From Pseudophaeobacter sp. (lineage in GTDB: Bacteria > Pseudomonadota > Alphaproteobacteria > Rhodobacterales > Rhodobacteraceae), in NCBI GenBank assembly GCA_027019165.1, contig JALUXC010000012.1, positions 310,001 to 374,000 on the forward strand: DNA of 64,000 nucleotides, read 5' to 3'. Below the pieces are notes generated by a model. The model had not been told where the DNA came from. It did no database searches and saw only the letters and a program-made list of their open reading frames with translations. The position numbers and the translations under genes are program-made. This document shows, one piece after another, positions 18,001-26,586 of this stretch. Each line of letters starts with the position of its first letter. Positions within the stretch are counted from its first letter, which is position 1.

Positions 18001-21000
18001 AGCCGCCAGTGATCAGATAGGTCCCGCGCTGTTTGAACAGCGGCGTGTCACACTTGGGCAGGGGCAGTGCGCGCCAGTCTTTCTCAAAACGCTTGTCGCC
18101 GCGCCAGATTGCGGCGGCATTGCCGGGCTCGGCCAGCATCTCTTCCAGAAGGCGCGGCGTTAGGTCCGGAGCCTCGGCCCCCTGCAGGCGGGCCATGAGA
18201 CCGGTTGGGGGTTTCGGCAGTTCGATATCGACGGTTGTGCAAGTGACCCCCGGCAGTTCTCGCGACATCATGCGCGCCGGTCCGAGGATCAACGCCTTTT
18301 CCGGGCAGGGCAGCGGTTCATCCCGATGCTGCGCGGCGCCTGTGGTGAAGATGGTCACATGGGTTGGCTGCGTCAGATCCAGGCTGCCAAGCTCCTGCGC
18401 CAGCGCCGTCAGCGAATGAAATCCCATCTCCAGATTGCGGTCAAAGAAGGAAGAACCCGGGCGGAAACTCTCACCGTCGGTCACCAGCCAGAAATGCGCG
18501 ATGCGGTTTGGAAGCATGTTCTCGCGTTCAAGGTCCGCCAGAAGGGCCGCATAGCCTGCACGCCCTTGTTCAGGTGCCAATAGGTAGGAGGTCTCGGTCA
18601 GCTGTGCATAGGTATCACCGGGACGCACGCGGGCGACCCTGTGACCTGCGGCCTCAAGCCGGACCGCCGCTTTTGCTGCAATCCCTGTGTCGTCTTCGAA
18701 GATCAACCAGGTCTGGGGATCCTCTGCGAGGTCGGTTTCGATTTCGAGGCTGCAATCAGCAAGGCGCGGACGCCAGACCGGCCGGTAGCCCCAATCTGTC
18801 AGGTCGTCGCTGCGGACTGTCAGGGGGGGCTCTTCCGGGCGCGCTGCGGTTCCGGGTTCGATAAAGTAGCGGCTGCGCTGGAAGGCATAGGTCGGCAAAG
18901 ACAGGCGATGGCGTTTTGTTTCTCCCCAGATCTGGTCCCAGTCTGCCTCATAACCGCAGGCCCAGAGCCGTCCGATGACGCCAAAGAAATAGGCATCATC
19001 CATCACATCCTGATCCGGGTGGCGCAAAGAACTGAGCACCTGCCCGGGTTTCACGGCAGGTGCCATTTGTGCAAGGGAGCTCAGCGCCTTGCCGGGGCCG
19101 ACCTCCAGATAAATCCGTCCAGGCACCTGCGCCAATGTGTCGATGCAGTCCGCAAACATGACCGTGCCGCGCAACTGGCGCACCCAATAGTCGGGATCGG
19201 TCGCCTCATCGGCGCTGAGCAACTGCCCGCTGCGGTTTGACAGGATCGGGATCTGAGGCGCTGACAGGGTGAGGCCGCTGAGGAATGCGCCATATTGACC
19301 CAGGATGCCATCCAGCATGCGCGAATGGGCTGCAATGTCGATCTGGATTCGCTGGTGGTCGATGTCACGCGCTTTCAGGGTCTCTGCAAGCCGGTCCAGC
19401 GCGGCCTGCGGACCAGAAACGGCGGTGAGGCGTGGCGCATTGACGCTGGCGATATCCAGATCATCCCCGATCAGGGTCTGAACCTCGGCCAGTGGCAGGG
19501 AGATCGAGAGCATGCCGCCGGCGGGGACAGTGTCAAACAGCCGCCCGCGCAGGTGAACCAGGTCGATGCAATCCTCGAATGACAGTACACCCGCCAGACA
19601 GGCTGCTGTATTTTCGCCCATGGAGTGCCCAACCAGCGCAGAGGGGCGTATGCCCCAGCTGATCCAGAGCTGCGCCAGCGCATACTCAAGGATCATGATC
19701 AGTGGCAGTTGCACCGAAGGTTTCTGCAAAGCGGCGTTTGCGGCCTCTTCCTGCCCCTCTTCGGGCAGCCAAAGCGCGCGGATGTCATAGTCGAGGCTGG
19801 CCTGCAGGTGATCCAGCCCGCGGTCCATCCAATCGGCAAAGACCGGCTCTGTCTCGTAAAGATCGCGCGCCATGCCCGCATATTGCGCGCCGCCGCCGGG
19901 GAACATGAAGACCACTTCGGGCGCATCGCCAAGGTGATCATGGGTAAAGACCTGACGGGGATCCGCAGCTTCCAACAGATCGGCTGCCTCTGTCGCTGTT
20001 TCGGCGACCACCACGCGGCGCTTGGCAAACCCGCGGCGGCCTTCCTTCAGGGTATAGGCTACATCCGCCAGATTGGCGCCGGGATTGTCGCGCAGCCAAG
20101 CCGCCAATGCGGACGTGTTGTCGTCGAGGGCGCTCTTATTTCGGCCCGATAGGCACAACACATGGAACGGGAAGTCGCTTTCCTCTGATGCGCCGCGCTC
20201 GGGCGCTTCCTCAAGGATCACATGGGCATTGGTGCCGCCCACCCCCAAAGCATTGATTCCGGCGCGGCGGGGGCCCTTGTGGGGCTGCCAGTCTGCCAGG
20301 CTCGCATTCACCTTGAAAGGTGAGTGTTCAAAATCGATGGCCGGGTTTGGCGCCTCAAAGCCAAGGGAGGCCGGGATCTGCCGGTGTTTCAGCGCCAGCG
20401 TGGTTTTGGCAAGGCCCGCCACCCCGGCTGCGGTATCGAGATGGCCGATGTTGGTCTTGACCGAGCCGATGCGGCAATAGCCGACTTCATCGGTGCTGTC
20501 GCGATAGGCTTCGGTCAGGGCGGTGACCTCGATCGGATCGCCAAGGTAGGTGCCGGTGCCGTGGCATTCCACGTAGTCAATGGTGTCCGCGGGCACATCA
20601 GCCGCAGCCAGGGCTTTGCGCACTGCCGCCGCTTGCCCTGTGACCGACGGGGCAAGGTATCCGGCCTTGTCGGCGCCGTCGTTGTTGATCGCCGAGCCCT
20701 TGATCACGGCCCAGATGTGATCGCCGTCGGCCACCGCATCTTCAAGGCGGCGCAGAGCGACCGCGCCCGCGCCAGAGCCAAAGACGGTGCCTTGCGCGCG
20801 GTGGTCAAAGGCATGGCAATGCCCGTCCGGCGACAGGATCTCGTTTTCTTTGAAGATATAGCCACGCCCCTGCGGTAGCTCGATGGTGACACCGCCCGCC
20901 AGTGCCATGCCGCATTCGCCCTCGCGCAGGGCCTTGCAGGCATAGTGGATGGCGACCAGCGACGTGGAACAGGCCGTCTGAATATTGACCGAAGGCCCTT

Positions 21001-21547
21001 TCAGATCAAAGACATGGCTGACGCGGGTCGACAGGAAATCCTTGTCGTTGCCGGTGTGGCGCAACAGGAACATCCCAACCTCGTCCACCAGATCGGGGTT
21101 GGAGCAGATGTTGAAATAAAAATAGCTGCCCATGCCGCAGCCCGCATAGACGCCGATGGGGGTATCCAGGCTTTCCGGCGGGTGGCCCGCATCCTCCATC
21201 GCGTTCCAGGCGACCTCAAGAAACTTGCGATGCTGGGGGTCTAGGATCGCAGCTTCCTTGGGGCTGAAGCCGAAGAACTCTGCGTCGAAAGTGTCATAGT
21301 CTTTCAGGCGTGCCGCAGCCGGGACGTAATTCGGATGGTTCAGATTGTCGGCGCGCTCTCCGGCCGCCAGCAAAGTCTCTTCATCCAAGACCTCAATGCT
21401 CTCGATCCCTTGGCGCAGGTTATCCCAAAATGCCGCAGCCGAACCGGCTCCGGGGACATCAACTGATAGTCCGACGATCGCGATGTCACCGAAATGATTC
21501 CGCGTGCGAAACTGGCTGTCGTCTTGCGTGTCCACCTTGATCTTCAC
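15059..21547 (-). CDS. Type I polyketide synthase, KS-AT-KR-DH-ACP-TE
   Basis: 2162 residues. The ketosynthase (about 20-450) has Cys193 (TACSTS), His329 (ECHGTGT) and His369 (TNIGHL). The acyltransferase (about 545-830) has Ser642 in GHSMGE and His741 (IAAHS), which fits malonyl-CoA rather than methylmalonyl-CoA. The ketoreductase (about 1172-1380) has GGYGGIG and Tyr1341 with Asn1345. After it comes a dehydratase-like hot-dog region (1415-1675) with His1428 and Asp1596. An acyl carrier domain carries Ser1818, and a thioesterase (1890-2140) has GFSGGG (Ser1966) and His2124. There is no enoylreductase. The start is GTG at 21547; a second in-frame GTG at 21535 has a better-spaced AAGG. It is the first gene of the coupled seven-gene operon and would extend the NRPS-bound unit once, reduce and dehydrate it, and release it. 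Confidence 0.9.
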   Translation of the reverse strand: MKIKVDTQDDSQFRTRNHFGDIAIVGLSVDVPGAGSAAAFWDNLRQGIESIEVLDEETLLAAGERADNLNHPNYVPAAARLKDYDTFDAEFFGFSPKEAAILDPQHRKFLEVAWNAMEDAGHPPESLDTPIGVYAGCGMGSYFYFNICSNPDLVDEVGMFLLRHTGNDKDFLSTRVSHVFDLKGPSVNIQTACSTSLVAIHYACKALREGECGMALAGGVTIELPQGRGYIFKENEILSPDGHCHAFDHRAQGTVFGSGAGAVALRRLEDAVADGDHIWAVIKGSAINNDGADKAGYLAPSVTGQAAAVRKALAAADVPADTIDYVECHGTGTYLGDPIEVTALTEAYRDSTDEVGYCRIGSVKTNIGHLDTAAGVAGLAKTTLALKHRQIPASLGFEAPNPAIDFEHSPFKVNASLADWQPHKGPRRAGINALGVGGTNAHVILEEAPERGASEESDFPFHVLCLSGRNKSALDDNTSALAAWLRDNPGANLADVAYTLKEGRRGFAKRRVVVAETATEAADLLEAADPRQVFTHDHLGDAPEVVFMFPGGGAQYAGMARDLYETEPVFADWMDRGLDHLQASLDYDIRALWLPEEGQEEAANAALQKPSVQLPLIMILEYALAQLWISWGIRPSALVGHSMGENTAACLAGVLSFEDCIDLVHLRGRLFDTVPAGGMLSISLPLAEVQTLIGDDLDIASVNAPRLTAVSGPQAALDRLAETLKARDIDHQRIQIDIAAHSRMLDGILGQYGAFLSGLTLSAPQIPILSNRSGQLLSADEATDPDYWVRQLRGTVMFADCIDTLAQVPGRIYLEVGPGKALSSLAQMAPAVKPGQVLSSLRHPDQDVMDDAYFFGVIGRLWACGYEADWDQIWGETKRHRLSLPTYAFQRSRYFIEPGTAARPEEPPLTVRSDDLTDWGYRPVWRPRLADCSLEIETDLAEDPQTWLIFEDDTGIAAKAAVRLEAAGHRVARVRPGDTYAQLTETSYLLAPEQGRAGYAALLADLERENMLPNRIAHFWLVTDGESFRPGSSFFDRNLEMGFHSLTALAQELGSLDLTQPTHVTIFTTGAAQHRDEPLPCPEKALILGPARMMSRELPGVTCTTVDIELPKPPTGLMARLQGAEAPDLTPRLLEEMLAEPGNAAAIWRGDKRFEKDWRALPLPKCDTPLFKQRGTYLITGGYGGIGLTIARHLMQHFDANVVLISREGLPPRDTWERHLRLHSPANRVAQRIRAVQALDDIGTGAVLPLAADVCNSGQMRRAVDEAQARFGALTGVIHGAGYIDDAPLLAKTEEQISKVLAPKVSGLRVLDRLFPDGSIEMMVLFSSSSTVTAPAGQVDYVAANEYLNAFAAHRAGGQTRVIAVDWGVWADAGMAAEALTARQGSMGPSEQTPATQPLLDSQDFDGAGNLIYRTSLDARRHWLLNEHRTKDGTAVMPGTGYVELAAEALAAFGLTEDGTLPAIELRDLYFLRPLVVADDTPAELLIRLVPQEEGYAVAFYSAVQGGFVLHAEALAAFTEATPAPISLDVLSARCLQRAAPKEGRLRSPQEANLTFGPRWHVLQEMAFGEREGIATLRLADTAKQDGAFLHPGLLDLATGWAISLAPGYAPDTLWVPVSYQSIRIIAPLTDTIHSHMRLSAQDTGTSETALFDVTLTDEAGRVLVEVEAFRMQKLAAAFAGAANDTADVQAASIAMSAHNNPQPLSKDEQLLHHNIAQGIRADEGGDALVRAIAAAAKGALPQVVVSSIDLHSLIRAADTRSEAVEKETRSFDRPDLDTDYVAPENAVEERLAEHFQSLLGVAQVGTQDSFFDLGGHSLIAVRLFAQIKRDYDVEFPLSVLFEAPSIASLSARIIERTGGGVSSQSAGKDEASKAAPAFTHLVKLHPGDGTGRRPFFIVAGMFGNVLNLRHLAQMIGADRPVYGLQARGLIGSDAPHERIEDAAADYLREVKEIQPEGPYLFGGFSGGGITAYEMAQQVQAKGEQTAALILLDTPLPVRPDLSRQDKALIKMQEIRRKGPAYLTEWARNRIAWEFEKRREKPAEDGAMPSFNNRRIELAFRKAIETYDLKKWNGAMTLLRPPLDRHWAVSGCRFVSAEREYVFPDNDWTRWAPNLEVVEVPGDHDSMVLVPNVSVLAAEVKMRLDHSELSYMRPGVETRAAE

Positions 21548-21815
21548 CCTTTACGTATCGCTCTGTCCGGTACCGATTGCGCATGATTTGATGGTGCGCG
21601 GTCGCTGTAAACTGTCAATAACTATCGGTCTTCTGCGCATGTCGGCTTCTGCCGAAGATCTTGGTTCAATGCACATTATGTGCGGCATATGCGGTGTCTG
21701 AACAGAACTTCCCGTCAATCAAACTGCTCAATATATGCGGCCAAGCTGTGATCGGACGGTGATCAATTGCGCCGGAAAATGGAAAAAAATGAGGCATATG
21801 ATCATGTTTGGGTTG
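21548..21815 (-). promoter_or_regulatory. Leader/promoter region of the PKS/NRPS operon
   Basis: 268 bases separate the Wzy-like gene from the PKS gene on the same strand. No gene is evident. The region is AT-richer than its surroundings and contains two adjacent palindromes, gcacat-t-atgtgc at 21671-21683 and gcatatgc at 21685-21692, which would suit a dimeric regulator. No convincing sigma-70 hexamer pair stood out. Promoter function is inferred from position. Confidence 0.4.
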
Positions 21816-23276
21816 TTACAGGATGCTGCGAGGGCCATCTGTGGTGGTGGTCGGAGCCATGGTTTGCTTTCCGTCAAACAGGCTTCGTTTGTCGCGGAAA
21901 AGGTTTGGATTTCGAAGGCGCTCAGCATGGCCCAGTACGGATCCCGCGCACAGCCAGGTAATCGGGATCAGCGTGTCGTTCAGGAGCATATCGGCCAGGG
22001 TGGCGGCCAAAATGAGGGCAAGCGGAGTGGCATATGGGGAGAGCTGCAGCGGGCGAGCACGGTGGATTTCTTTTGCAAGCAGGAAAATCGGAAGGGTCAA
22101 GAGCCCCATTTCTGCGATATAGCCAAGCCATCCAAATGTCCCGAAGGTGATGATCCAACGTCCATCCGGAACGGAGATAATCTGGCCGGTTTCAAGATCG
22201 CGGACGAGGTTTCGTCCCCAGCCGCCCCAGCCAAACCATGTTTTCTCTGCGGCACGGGCAAGCATCATGGCCTCATTGTCAAATCGATAGCCCAGGGACT
22301 GGGCGCGCTCTGCGCTGATCGCTTCGGCCTGGGCAAGGATCTGATCGGTCGGGATCATGCCGAAATTGCGCAGCATTGGATATGTAATTGCGACAATGGC
22401 AATCAGAACGGCGAGGCGGACCTGCCAGCGTGGAGATGCGAAGGCCACCAAGGGGACGATTGCCAGCCCGTATGCCAGCGAAGCAAGGCTCTTGCAGAGA
22501 ACAAGAACACCAAAGAGATAGGCTGCAGCCAATGCAAAGCGCGTTCGATCCGCCGCCGCCGCCCTGGCCAAAGCCGTTGCAGCCACAACGCAGGAGAACA
22601 CAAAAACTGCCAACCAGAGTGCATGGGGCAAAAATACGATTGGCCGAAACCCGCCCTGTCGCATCATCTGTGAAAAGTCATGCTGGAAAAAGCCGTAGAT
22701 CCAGGTGTTAAGCTGTGGACTGAAGCGGACTTCAAACAGTGCAGGCAGGCTGTAGGCCAGACCGGCCAGACAAAGCGCCATCAAAAGCTCTTTCTGTCCC
22801 TTTTCGTCTGAGAGATAGCGACGGGCCAGCAAAAAGGGCATCAGCAAAATGGTCTGGTTGATGATCACTGATCCCAGATCTCTCCATCTGAGACCCGGCA
22901 ACATGTCGGTCAAAAACACAATCGGATCAGAGTTTTGCAGAACGCGGAACAGAATCGGATCAGCATTGGTCAGCACCGTCGGGATAACGCAGGTCACGAA
23001 CAAAAGCAGGGCAATCCGCGCAAGCCAGGGCTCTGGCCAGATTGGTACGGGTTTTCGGAGCAAAAAGAGGCACAGACCAAAGGCCATGACCGATGGAATC
23101 GAGAATTTGTCCATGTCCGGGACAAGTGGCAAATCGAATTCGGCCAAAGGCGGCAGGACCAGATAACCGCCGATGATGCACCAGAGGATCGCGCGCTCCA
23201 GCGGCAGGCGCAAAAACAGGAACAGGCTGACCAAAGGCCAGCTGATAAGCATCATATATGCTAGAGCATTGGGCAT
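21816..23276 (-). CDS. Wzy-like polysaccharide polymerase / O-antigen-ligase family membrane protein
   Basis: The 486-residue protein has many hydrophobic segments (roughly 11-12). A large periplasmic loop before the C-terminal spans contains WFGWGGWGRN, resembling the G-x-G-x-G-type loop of O-antigen ligase/polymerase proteins. Such enzymes join lipid-linked repeats at the periplasmic face. I prefer the ATG at 23276 (MPNALAYMM) over a TTG at 23306; ribosome-binding sites are weak for both. It is transcribed in the same direction as the PKS operon, 268 bases upstream, and diverges from the WecB/TagA gene. It completes a Wzx/Wzy/Wzz set in this region. Confidence 0.7.
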   Translation of the reverse strand: MPNALAYMMLISWPLVSLFLFLRLPLERAILWCIIGGYLVLPPLAEFDLPLVPDMDKFSIPSVMAFGLCLFLLRKPVPIWPEPWLARIALLLFVTCVIPTVLTNADPILFRVLQNSDPIVFLTDMLPGLRWRDLGSVIINQTILLMPFLLARRYLSDEKGQKELLMALCLAGLAYSLPALFEVRFSPQLNTWIYGFFQHDFSQMMRQGGFRPIVFLPHALWLAVFVFSCVVAATALARAAAADRTRFALAAAYLFGVLVLCKSLASLAYGLAIVPLVAFASPRWQVRLAVLIAIVAITYPMLRNFGMIPTDQILAQAEAISAERAQSLGYRFDNEAMMLARAAEKTWFGWGGWGRNLVRDLETGQIISVPDGRWIITFGTFGWLGYIAEMGLLTLPIFLLAKEIHRARPLQLSPYATPLALILAATLADMLLNDTLIPITWLCAGSVLGHAERLRNPNLFRDKRSLFDGKQTMAPTTTTDGPRSIL

Positions 23277-23504
23277 ATGCGCGCAGGGCTCTCCGGTCTC
23301 GGGCAAGGAAAGGCATCAATAGTGTGCCTTATCCGGCCTTTTCATTAAATGTCTAAGCAGTCTTTTGTCCGCTGTCCCATGAAATAGCGAAATCCGGTAA
23401 ACGAATGGCAGCACTGCAACAATATGGTTCGGATGAGCAGGCTTAGCTGGCGCAGCGGCAGGCGGGGCGCTATCAACACAAGCGGTTCATGAAGGAATGG
23501 TCCG

Positions 23505-24257
23505 TTGTACTTCGAATTTGGTGACACAAGGATCTCGGTGAATATCGTGGACCGACCGCAGTTGGAACATGAACTTCTGACGCGAATGAACGAAGGTCGC
23601 GGTTTTGCATTGGCGACAATCAACCTGGACCACTTGGTCAAGCTTCAACATGATGCGGAGTTTCTCGCAGCCTATGCTGCACATGACCTTGTGGTCGCAG
23701 ACGGCCATCCGGTGGTTTGGTTGTCCCGCCTGGCCCGGCGACCTGTCGGATTGATGCCCGGATCGGATATGGTACTCCCCTTGTGCAACCTGGCGGCGCA
23801 ATCGGGTATTTCTGTCGCATTGGTTGGCAGCACCTCAGAGGCGCTATCGGATGCCCGGCAAACCCTGCTGGCCCAGATCCCCGGGCTGGATATCACGTGG
23901 TGTCATGCGCCCTCCGGTGTTTTTGATCCCGAAAGCCAGGAAGCAACGGAGATCCTCTCCACGCTGGCACAAAAAAAGGTTGGGCTTTGCTTTCTGGCTC
24001 TTGGCGCTCCAAAGCAGGAACGCCTTGCAGCGCGTGGTCGAAAGCTGGCACCGGATGTCGGGTTTGCCTCCGTGGGGGCTGGCCTCGATTTCCTGGGAGG
24101 GCACCAGCGCCGTGCACCGACCTGGGTGAGAAGGGTTGCCCTTGAATGGCTGTGGCGGGCGCTGAGTAGCCCCTCGCGGATGATACCGCGCTATCTGAAG
24201 TGTCTTGCCATTTTGCCAAGACATACCCTGACGGCGCTCCGGCTGCGTCGAGAATGA
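23505..24257 (+). CDS. WecB/TagA/CpsF-family glycosyltransferase (GT26)
   Basis: The 250-residue protein shows the GT26 pattern. NLDHLVKL near residue 44 is followed by VADGHPVVWLSR and a middle Rossmann-like segment with LALGAPKQE. The C-terminal GG-x-x-x-RAP-x-WVRR...LEWLWRAL signature is characteristic of WecG/TagA. Members transfer ManNAc(A) or other sugars to undecaprenyl-linked acceptors. The start is TTG at 23505, preceded by AAGGAA with suitable spacing. It diverges from the polymerase gene and probably belongs to the same glycan pathway. Confidence 0.85.
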   Translation: MYFEFGDTRISVNIVDRPQLEHELLTRMNEGRGFALATINLDHLVKLQHDAEFLAAYAAHDLVVADGHPVVWLSRLARRPVGLMPGSDMVLPLCNLAAQSGISVALVGSTSEALSDARQTLLAQIPGLDITWCHAPSGVFDPESQEATEILSTLAQKKVGLCFLALGAPKQERLAARGRKLAPDVGFASVGAGLDFLGGHQRRAPTWVRRVALEWLWRALSSPSRMIPRYLKCLAILPRHTLTALRLRRE

Positions 24258-24337
24258 GGCCGCAGCCTGAGCGCAGTAGCGGTTGTCTTCCAGGATCACC
24301 TGGCTGATCTACACGGCGCGCCCATTGCGCGGGGTGT

Positions 24338-25330
24338 TCAGTCTGTCGCTTTGTATTCCAGAATGTTTCTGGATCGACCTCTGATGCGGTTCCAGCGGTA
24401 TTCGACCACGCCGATGCATTCGGGGAACTTTCCAAGCACGTTGAAGAAGGCGCTTTCCCATCCCATGGTTCGCGCCAACCTCAGAACCTGCACGGGATAG
24501 GCGGCGAGAGCGGCCAAACACCAGGGGGATCCTAGAATGCCCGCAAGCAAGGACATCGGGAGCAGCGCCCCCCACATCACAGCCCTGCGCGTCTCACGGA
24601 CCCAGTGCCGCTCCGGAGGGGCGCCGTGTAGCGCGGCACCCTCTGCAAAGGCGTGGCCGGCGCGCCTTGTGCGTCTCCACCATTGGCCAAACCGCGTTAT
24701 CTGCGCATCGTGACGGGTCATCTCGGCATCCAGCCTCCAGATGCGCCATCCCTGATGGCGCAGACGCAGACAAAGCTCCGGCTCCTCTCCGGCAATCAGG
24801 CTTTCCCGATAGCCTTTGAGCGCGCGGATAGCTTCAAGGCGCATCAGGGCGTCCCCGCCACAGGCCAGGGTTTCCCCAACCGGGGTATCCCATTCTGCAT
24901 CACACAAGCGATTATAGACCGAAGTCTCAGGGTGCTGTTCGCGCCGTCTGCCGCAGACAACCGCCACATCTTCATGGGCAGAAAGGAAGGCACAGGCCTT
25001 TGTCAGCCAGTCGGCATCAACTTCGCAGTCCCCATCCACGAATTGAACCAACCCGCCATCGTTGCTTTCTGCCAGTGCAGCAAGCCCAGCGTTGCGCGCC
25101 CGCGCTGCTGTGAAGGGCCGCGCAAGGTCCAACTCAACGATCTCGGCACCCAGTGAGAGAGCGTTCTCAACGGATCCATCACTGGACCCGCTGTCTACAT
25201 AGATCAGTCGGCGCACCTGTTTTTGCAGTGAGATCAGGCATTTTTCCAGCCGCTTACCCTCGTTCCGGCCGATCACAACGGCATCAACCGGCAAATCGAT
25301 ATCCTGTTGGTCAGCGGTGTGGTCAGGCAT
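24338..25330 (-). CDS. GT2-family glycosyltransferase
   Basis: The 330-residue protein begins with VDAVVIGRNEGKRLEKCL and YVDSGSSDGS, classic GT2 donor-binding motifs. VDGDCEVD near residue 101 supplies the DxD-type site. A C-terminal hydrophobic stretch (ALLPMSLLAGILGSPWC and what follows) suggests membrane association. The ATG at 25330 lies inside the last codons of the upstream gene (8-base overlap), so the two are probably co-transcribed and coupled. Confidence 0.8.
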   Translation of the reverse strand: MPDHTADQQDIDLPVDAVVIGRNEGKRLEKCLISLQKQVRRLIYVDSGSSDGSVENALSLGAEIVELDLARPFTAARARNAGLAALAESNDGGLVQFVDGDCEVDADWLTKACAFLSAHEDVAVVCGRRREQHPETSVYNRLCDAEWDTPVGETLACGGDALMRLEAIRALKGYRESLIAGEEPELCLRLRHQGWRIWRLDAEMTRHDAQITRFGQWWRRTRRAGHAFAEGAALHGAPPERHWVRETRRAVMWGALLPMSLLAGILGSPWCLAALAAYPVQVLRLARTMGWESAFFNVLGKFPECIGVVEYRWNRIRGRSRNILEYKATD

Positions 25331-26411
25331 CAAAGGTTTTTCCGGCTAAGGGCTGGTCCTGGGCTGGGTTGTGCAGATAGGCCTCATATTCATCACTGGC
25401 CTGCAGAAAGCCATCGTTCTGCAAGCGAGCGATATCGGGTGCCTCCCGAGCGTCTTTGGACCACAGAGACAGGTCGGGCTGCTTTGAGAGACGCGCCAGG
25501 CGCAACTTGTCCTCTCCGTGTTCTATGGAGGCGGTCTGCACCGATCTCCGATCGCGGGCCAGGGAATCATTCGCGAATTTATAGTGCCTTATCAGCCCAG
25601 TCATTGGGGCAATCCGCGCGCCTGAGGCGGCATGAGGATGAACCCCGGCAGTCACACCCGGCCCGACAAACACCAGGGGGTGTTTGGTAAGGCAGCAGGA
25701 TTCGCCAAATACCTTGGCGCGCACGCCTCCGAACAAAAGCTCGGGTGCATTGGGGCCCTCTGAGCGGTTCTGGTTCAAAAAGTACGACAGGCCCGTATCA
25801 GGGGCATGATAGGGGAAGGTCGAGATTGAGCTCAGATCATAGAACCTGAAAGCCTCAAGAACCTCAGCGTAGGGCATCTGGGCGACATCGCGCAGCGGAG
25901 CCTTTGGGAACATTTCGAGCATTTGTGACACCAAGGCCGTATACCCGTTGGCAGACAGATAACGGACAAGCCCTGTCAAACCGATTTCCTGGCGGCCTGG
26001 AAAATCGAAGATCTCGTCCATATCGACGATCAGGCACCAGCGGTCCTTTGCATAGCGACGGGCTGCATAGCTGCGAAAGGTGTTCTCAAACGCCCCCCAT
26101 GGGAGGCGAGATTGCAGAATTGCCGTTCCCGGGCGCCGCCTTATCTGAGCGATCGTGTCGTCATCCGAGCCATTGTCGAAGAAGACAAAATGACGAATGC
26201 CGAGGCTTTGATAGTAGTCAAAGAAGGCCTCAAGGTAATACCCGCCGTTCCGGACCAGGGCGATGAGAGTAACGTCGTCAGGCCCGGAAAATCTGCGATG
26301 GGGCCCGTGGATATGGCGTAGAGACGCGGCAAAGCGCAGGCTTTCTCGGTAGCGTTCCAGGCGTTTGCCCAGCCGTTTGGACAGAGGGAGTCGCGCGGTG
26401 CTGGTCGTCAT
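25323..26411 (-). CDS. Glycosyltransferase family 2-like protein (Glyco_tranf_2_4 / GT92-like)
   Basis: The 362-residue product has LIALVRNGGYYLEAFFDYY, FFDNGSDDDT and a LIVDMDEIF motif. These are the landmarks of the GT2-like family that resembles GT92 and is common in alphaproteobacterial capsule regions. I set the start at the ATG at 26411. The open frame runs 94 codons further, but that part overlaps the divergent glucokinase gene and has no family resemblance. It is the first gene of a two-gene unit with the GT2 at 24338. Confidence 0.72.
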   Translation of the reverse strand: MTTSTARLPLSKRLGKRLERYRESLRFAASLRHIHGPHRRFSGPDDVTLIALVRNGGYYLEAFFDYYQSLGIRHFVFFDNGSDDDTIAQIRRRPGTAILQSRLPWGAFENTFRSYAARRYAKDRWCLIVDMDEIFDFPGRQEIGLTGLVRYLSANGYTALVSQMLEMFPKAPLRDVAQMPYAEVLEAFRFYDLSSISTFPYHAPDTGLSYFLNQNRSEGPNAPELLFGGVRAKVFGESCCLTKHPLVFVGPGVTAGVHPHAASGARIAPMTGLIRHYKFANDSLARDRRSVQTASIEHGEDKLRLARLSKQPDLSLWSKDAREAPDIARLQNDGFLQASDEYEAYLHNPAQDQPLAGKTFDA

Positions 26412-26586
26412 GGCGGCCTGTCCGGTTGGAGTGTCTTTCAAGCACCCTATGACCAGATTGTTGGCAACGGCAAGAGGGCAGGTCAAAGCGGTGATGGTTG
26501 CGCCAACATTTTGCTTTTGATATGCGAAACAGCAGCTTTGGGTTGCACCTTCCCGCGATCCGAGACGTATGAGAAGGGTGGTGGCA

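Noticed and set aside
21548-21815. LuxR-type lux box upstream of the PKS
   Set aside because: Palindromes present do not match the lux-box consensus I know; no LuxI/LuxR gene nearby.
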